Source: Candidatus Woesearchaeota archaeon (lineage in GTDB: Archaea; Nanobdellota; Nanobdellia; Woesearchaeales; UBA10200). From it: 12,131 nucleotides of DNA. Positions 11,458-12,131 of this stretch are shown here, piece after piece. The notes below the pieces were generated by a model. The model made no database searches and had not been told where the DNA came from. It saw only the letters and a list, made by a program, of their open reading frames with translations. Position 1 is the first letter of the stretch; each line of letters begins with the position of its first letter. The translations under genes and the position numbers were made by a program. The stretch spans positions 1-12,131 of the forward strand of contig JAGVZX010000035.1 in assembly GCA_018302185.1 (NCBI GenBank). Reading direction: 5' to 3'.

Positions 11458-11670
11458 ATGAAAAAAACCTTTATTTTGGCAATAATGCTGATGGTGGTAG
11501 CAGCGCTTATAGTAGTTGGCTGCGCAGAAAGCCGCGGATCAGGATACAGCACATACAGCAATGTTCCTCCTCCGCAGGTATCAGGCGGTGGTGGTGGCTG
11601 CGGCGTCGGAGCTCCAGCATTGGCAGACAATGATGCAGCAAGTAGCTTAATTGCTTCAGATGCATTATAA
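11458..11670 (+). CDS. Small Gly/Cys lipoprotein
   Basis: 70 residues with a lipoprotein signal: basic start, hydrophobic core (5-20) and lipobox ALIVVGC with Cys22. The short mature part has VPPPQVSGGGGGCGVGAPALA (36-56), a Gly run ending in Cys48, and a Ser/Ala/Asp-rich end. The PQVSGG...C piece loosely echoes the LPQMVGGC tail of the gene before, but the Cys is internal. A CGAGGGA ribosome site lies 6 bases before the ATG, nearly the same leader as that of the M56 gene, and TTTATT at about 11416-11421 may be a TATA box. Function unknown; a metal- or thiol-binding lipoprotein is possible. Confidence 0.7.
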   Translation: MKKTFILAIMLMVVAALIVVGCAESRGSGYSTYSNVPPPQVSGGGGGCGVGAPALADNDAASSLIASDAL

Positions 11671-11712
11671 AATAAGATAGCTACAATAAAATATAATAGA
11701 TTATTTCATAAA

Positions 11713-11724
11713 TTATTTTTTTAT
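11713..11724 (+). terminator. T-run after the small lipoprotein gene
   Basis: ATTATTTTTTTATT-like sequence about 45 bases after the stop at 11670 has an uninterrupted T-run, the usual archaeal intrinsic termination signal. No strong hairpin precedes it. The rest of 11671-11818 shows only the ribosome site of the next gene (AGGAGATGA, 11803-11811) and no clear promoter. Confidence 0.4.
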
Positions 11725-11818
11725 TACTTATTCAGATGAGGGGTGTTAATTGCAGCAAGAGATTAGACAATCATAAGTTATTTAATTCAATTAACTGTAG
11801 TGCAGGAGATGACACCAC

Positions 11819-12131
11819 ATGGAAGAATTAAAAGAGTTCAACAAAAAAGACATTGAAAGGCTCAGAAAAGAAAAGCAGCGCGCAGAAGCTGAAAAACAGC
11901 GACAAGAGCACCTAGAAAGAGAAAGAAATTTAGCAGAGCATAAGCATTCTCAAAAACAGAAGAGAAAAAAGACACTTATCATCGCAGGCTCAATTCTAGC
12001 GACCATAATTTTAGCAATCAGCGCATACGCAGCTATGCGTGCATTAACACCAGGCACATGGGATAATTTTGCAAAATGCCTGAGCGACAAAGGCGTAGTC
12101 ATGTACGGCGCATTGAGCTGGTGCAAATATA
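11819..12131 (+). CDS. Anchored thioredoxin-like protein, N-terminal part
   Basis: An ATG at 11819, 7 bases after AGGAGATGA, opens a frame that runs off the end of the window (104 full codons). Residues 1-50 are a highly charged Glu/Lys/Arg/Gln helix, likely a cytosolic coiled coil. A membrane segment follows (about 52-72). Then WDNFAKCLSDKGVVMYGALSWCKY (81-104) matches the first strand and active-site turn of membrane thioredoxin-like proteins common in DPANN archaea, where the usual text is close to KGxxMYGxxWCPHC. Cys102 is the nucleophile position. The next codon begins with A, so the residue at the second CxxC position cannot be Cys; Ser or Thr is most likely. It lies downstream of the dsbA-ccdA and Cys-motif genes and extends the thiol cluster. 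Confidence 0.75.
   Translation, partial: MEELKEFNKKDIERLRKEKQRAEAEKQRQEHLERERNLAEHKHSQKQKRKKTLIIAGSILATIILAISAYAAMRALTPGTWDNFAKCLSDKGVVMYGALSWCKY

Noticed and set aside
11736..11831. 31-codon frame MRGVNCSKRLDN... before the last gene
   Set aside because: No ribosome site, overlaps the start of the thioredoxin-like gene, and no sign of conservation can be seen.

Overview
The window looks like archaeal DNA, most likely from a DPANN lineage of the Woesearchaeota/Pacearchaeota type. The evidence is indirect: AT-rich TATA promoters close to start codons (several genes look leaderless), GGAGG-type ribosome sites elsewhere, small genes with N-terminal membrane anchors, and an anchored DsbA-like protein with the short ITGKA sequence after its membrane segment, which I associate with these archaea. 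No rRNA, tRNA or CRISPR array is visible.

Layout. (1) Bases 1-1386: the tail of an unidentified gene, a hairpin, and a convergent U32-family protein (RNA-hydroxylation or peptidase-like) gene. (2) Bases 1387-1796: a 410-base gap with a probable structured RNA closed by a 20-bp long-range helix, then a promoter with an inverted-repeat operator. (3) Bases 1797-2959: a Met/Gly-rich membrane protein and a cupredoxin-type lipoprotein whose reading frame is broken in two, suggesting copper handling. (4) Bases 2965-7198: an accessory block with a C39-like cysteine peptidase, a RelE-like toxin with a ribbon-helix-helix antitoxin, a remnant of a threonine-aldolase-type gene, and a 909-residue membrane protein I do not recognise. 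(5) Bases 7237-8450: an M56 (BlaR1-like) membrane metalloprotease and a BlaI/MecI-family repressor. (6) Bases 8451-10315: an operator-rich divergent promoter region followed by a DsbA-like oxidoreductase and a CcdA/DsbD-type electron carrier. (7) Bases 10419-12131: small membrane-anchored or lipoprotein genes with Cys motifs, two of them ending in the same LPxMVGGC tail, and the start of a thioredoxin-like protein.

How it may work together. The same inverted repeat, TTACA-N5-TGTAA, lies just downstream of an identical 12-base TATA element at two distant promoters: the copper-type operon at 1797 and the dsbA-ccdA operon at 8679. The repressor gene lies next to the second. The membrane protease beside the repressor has four Cys residues that all map outside the cell by predicted topology. 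I infer a BlaR1/BlaI-like circuit in an archaeon that senses extracytoplasmic thiol state or metal and controls a copper/thiol regulon. The accessory block lies between the two halves of this regulon. Two paralogous 3' ends (C39 gene and antitoxin) and a truncated aldolase suggest recombination there.
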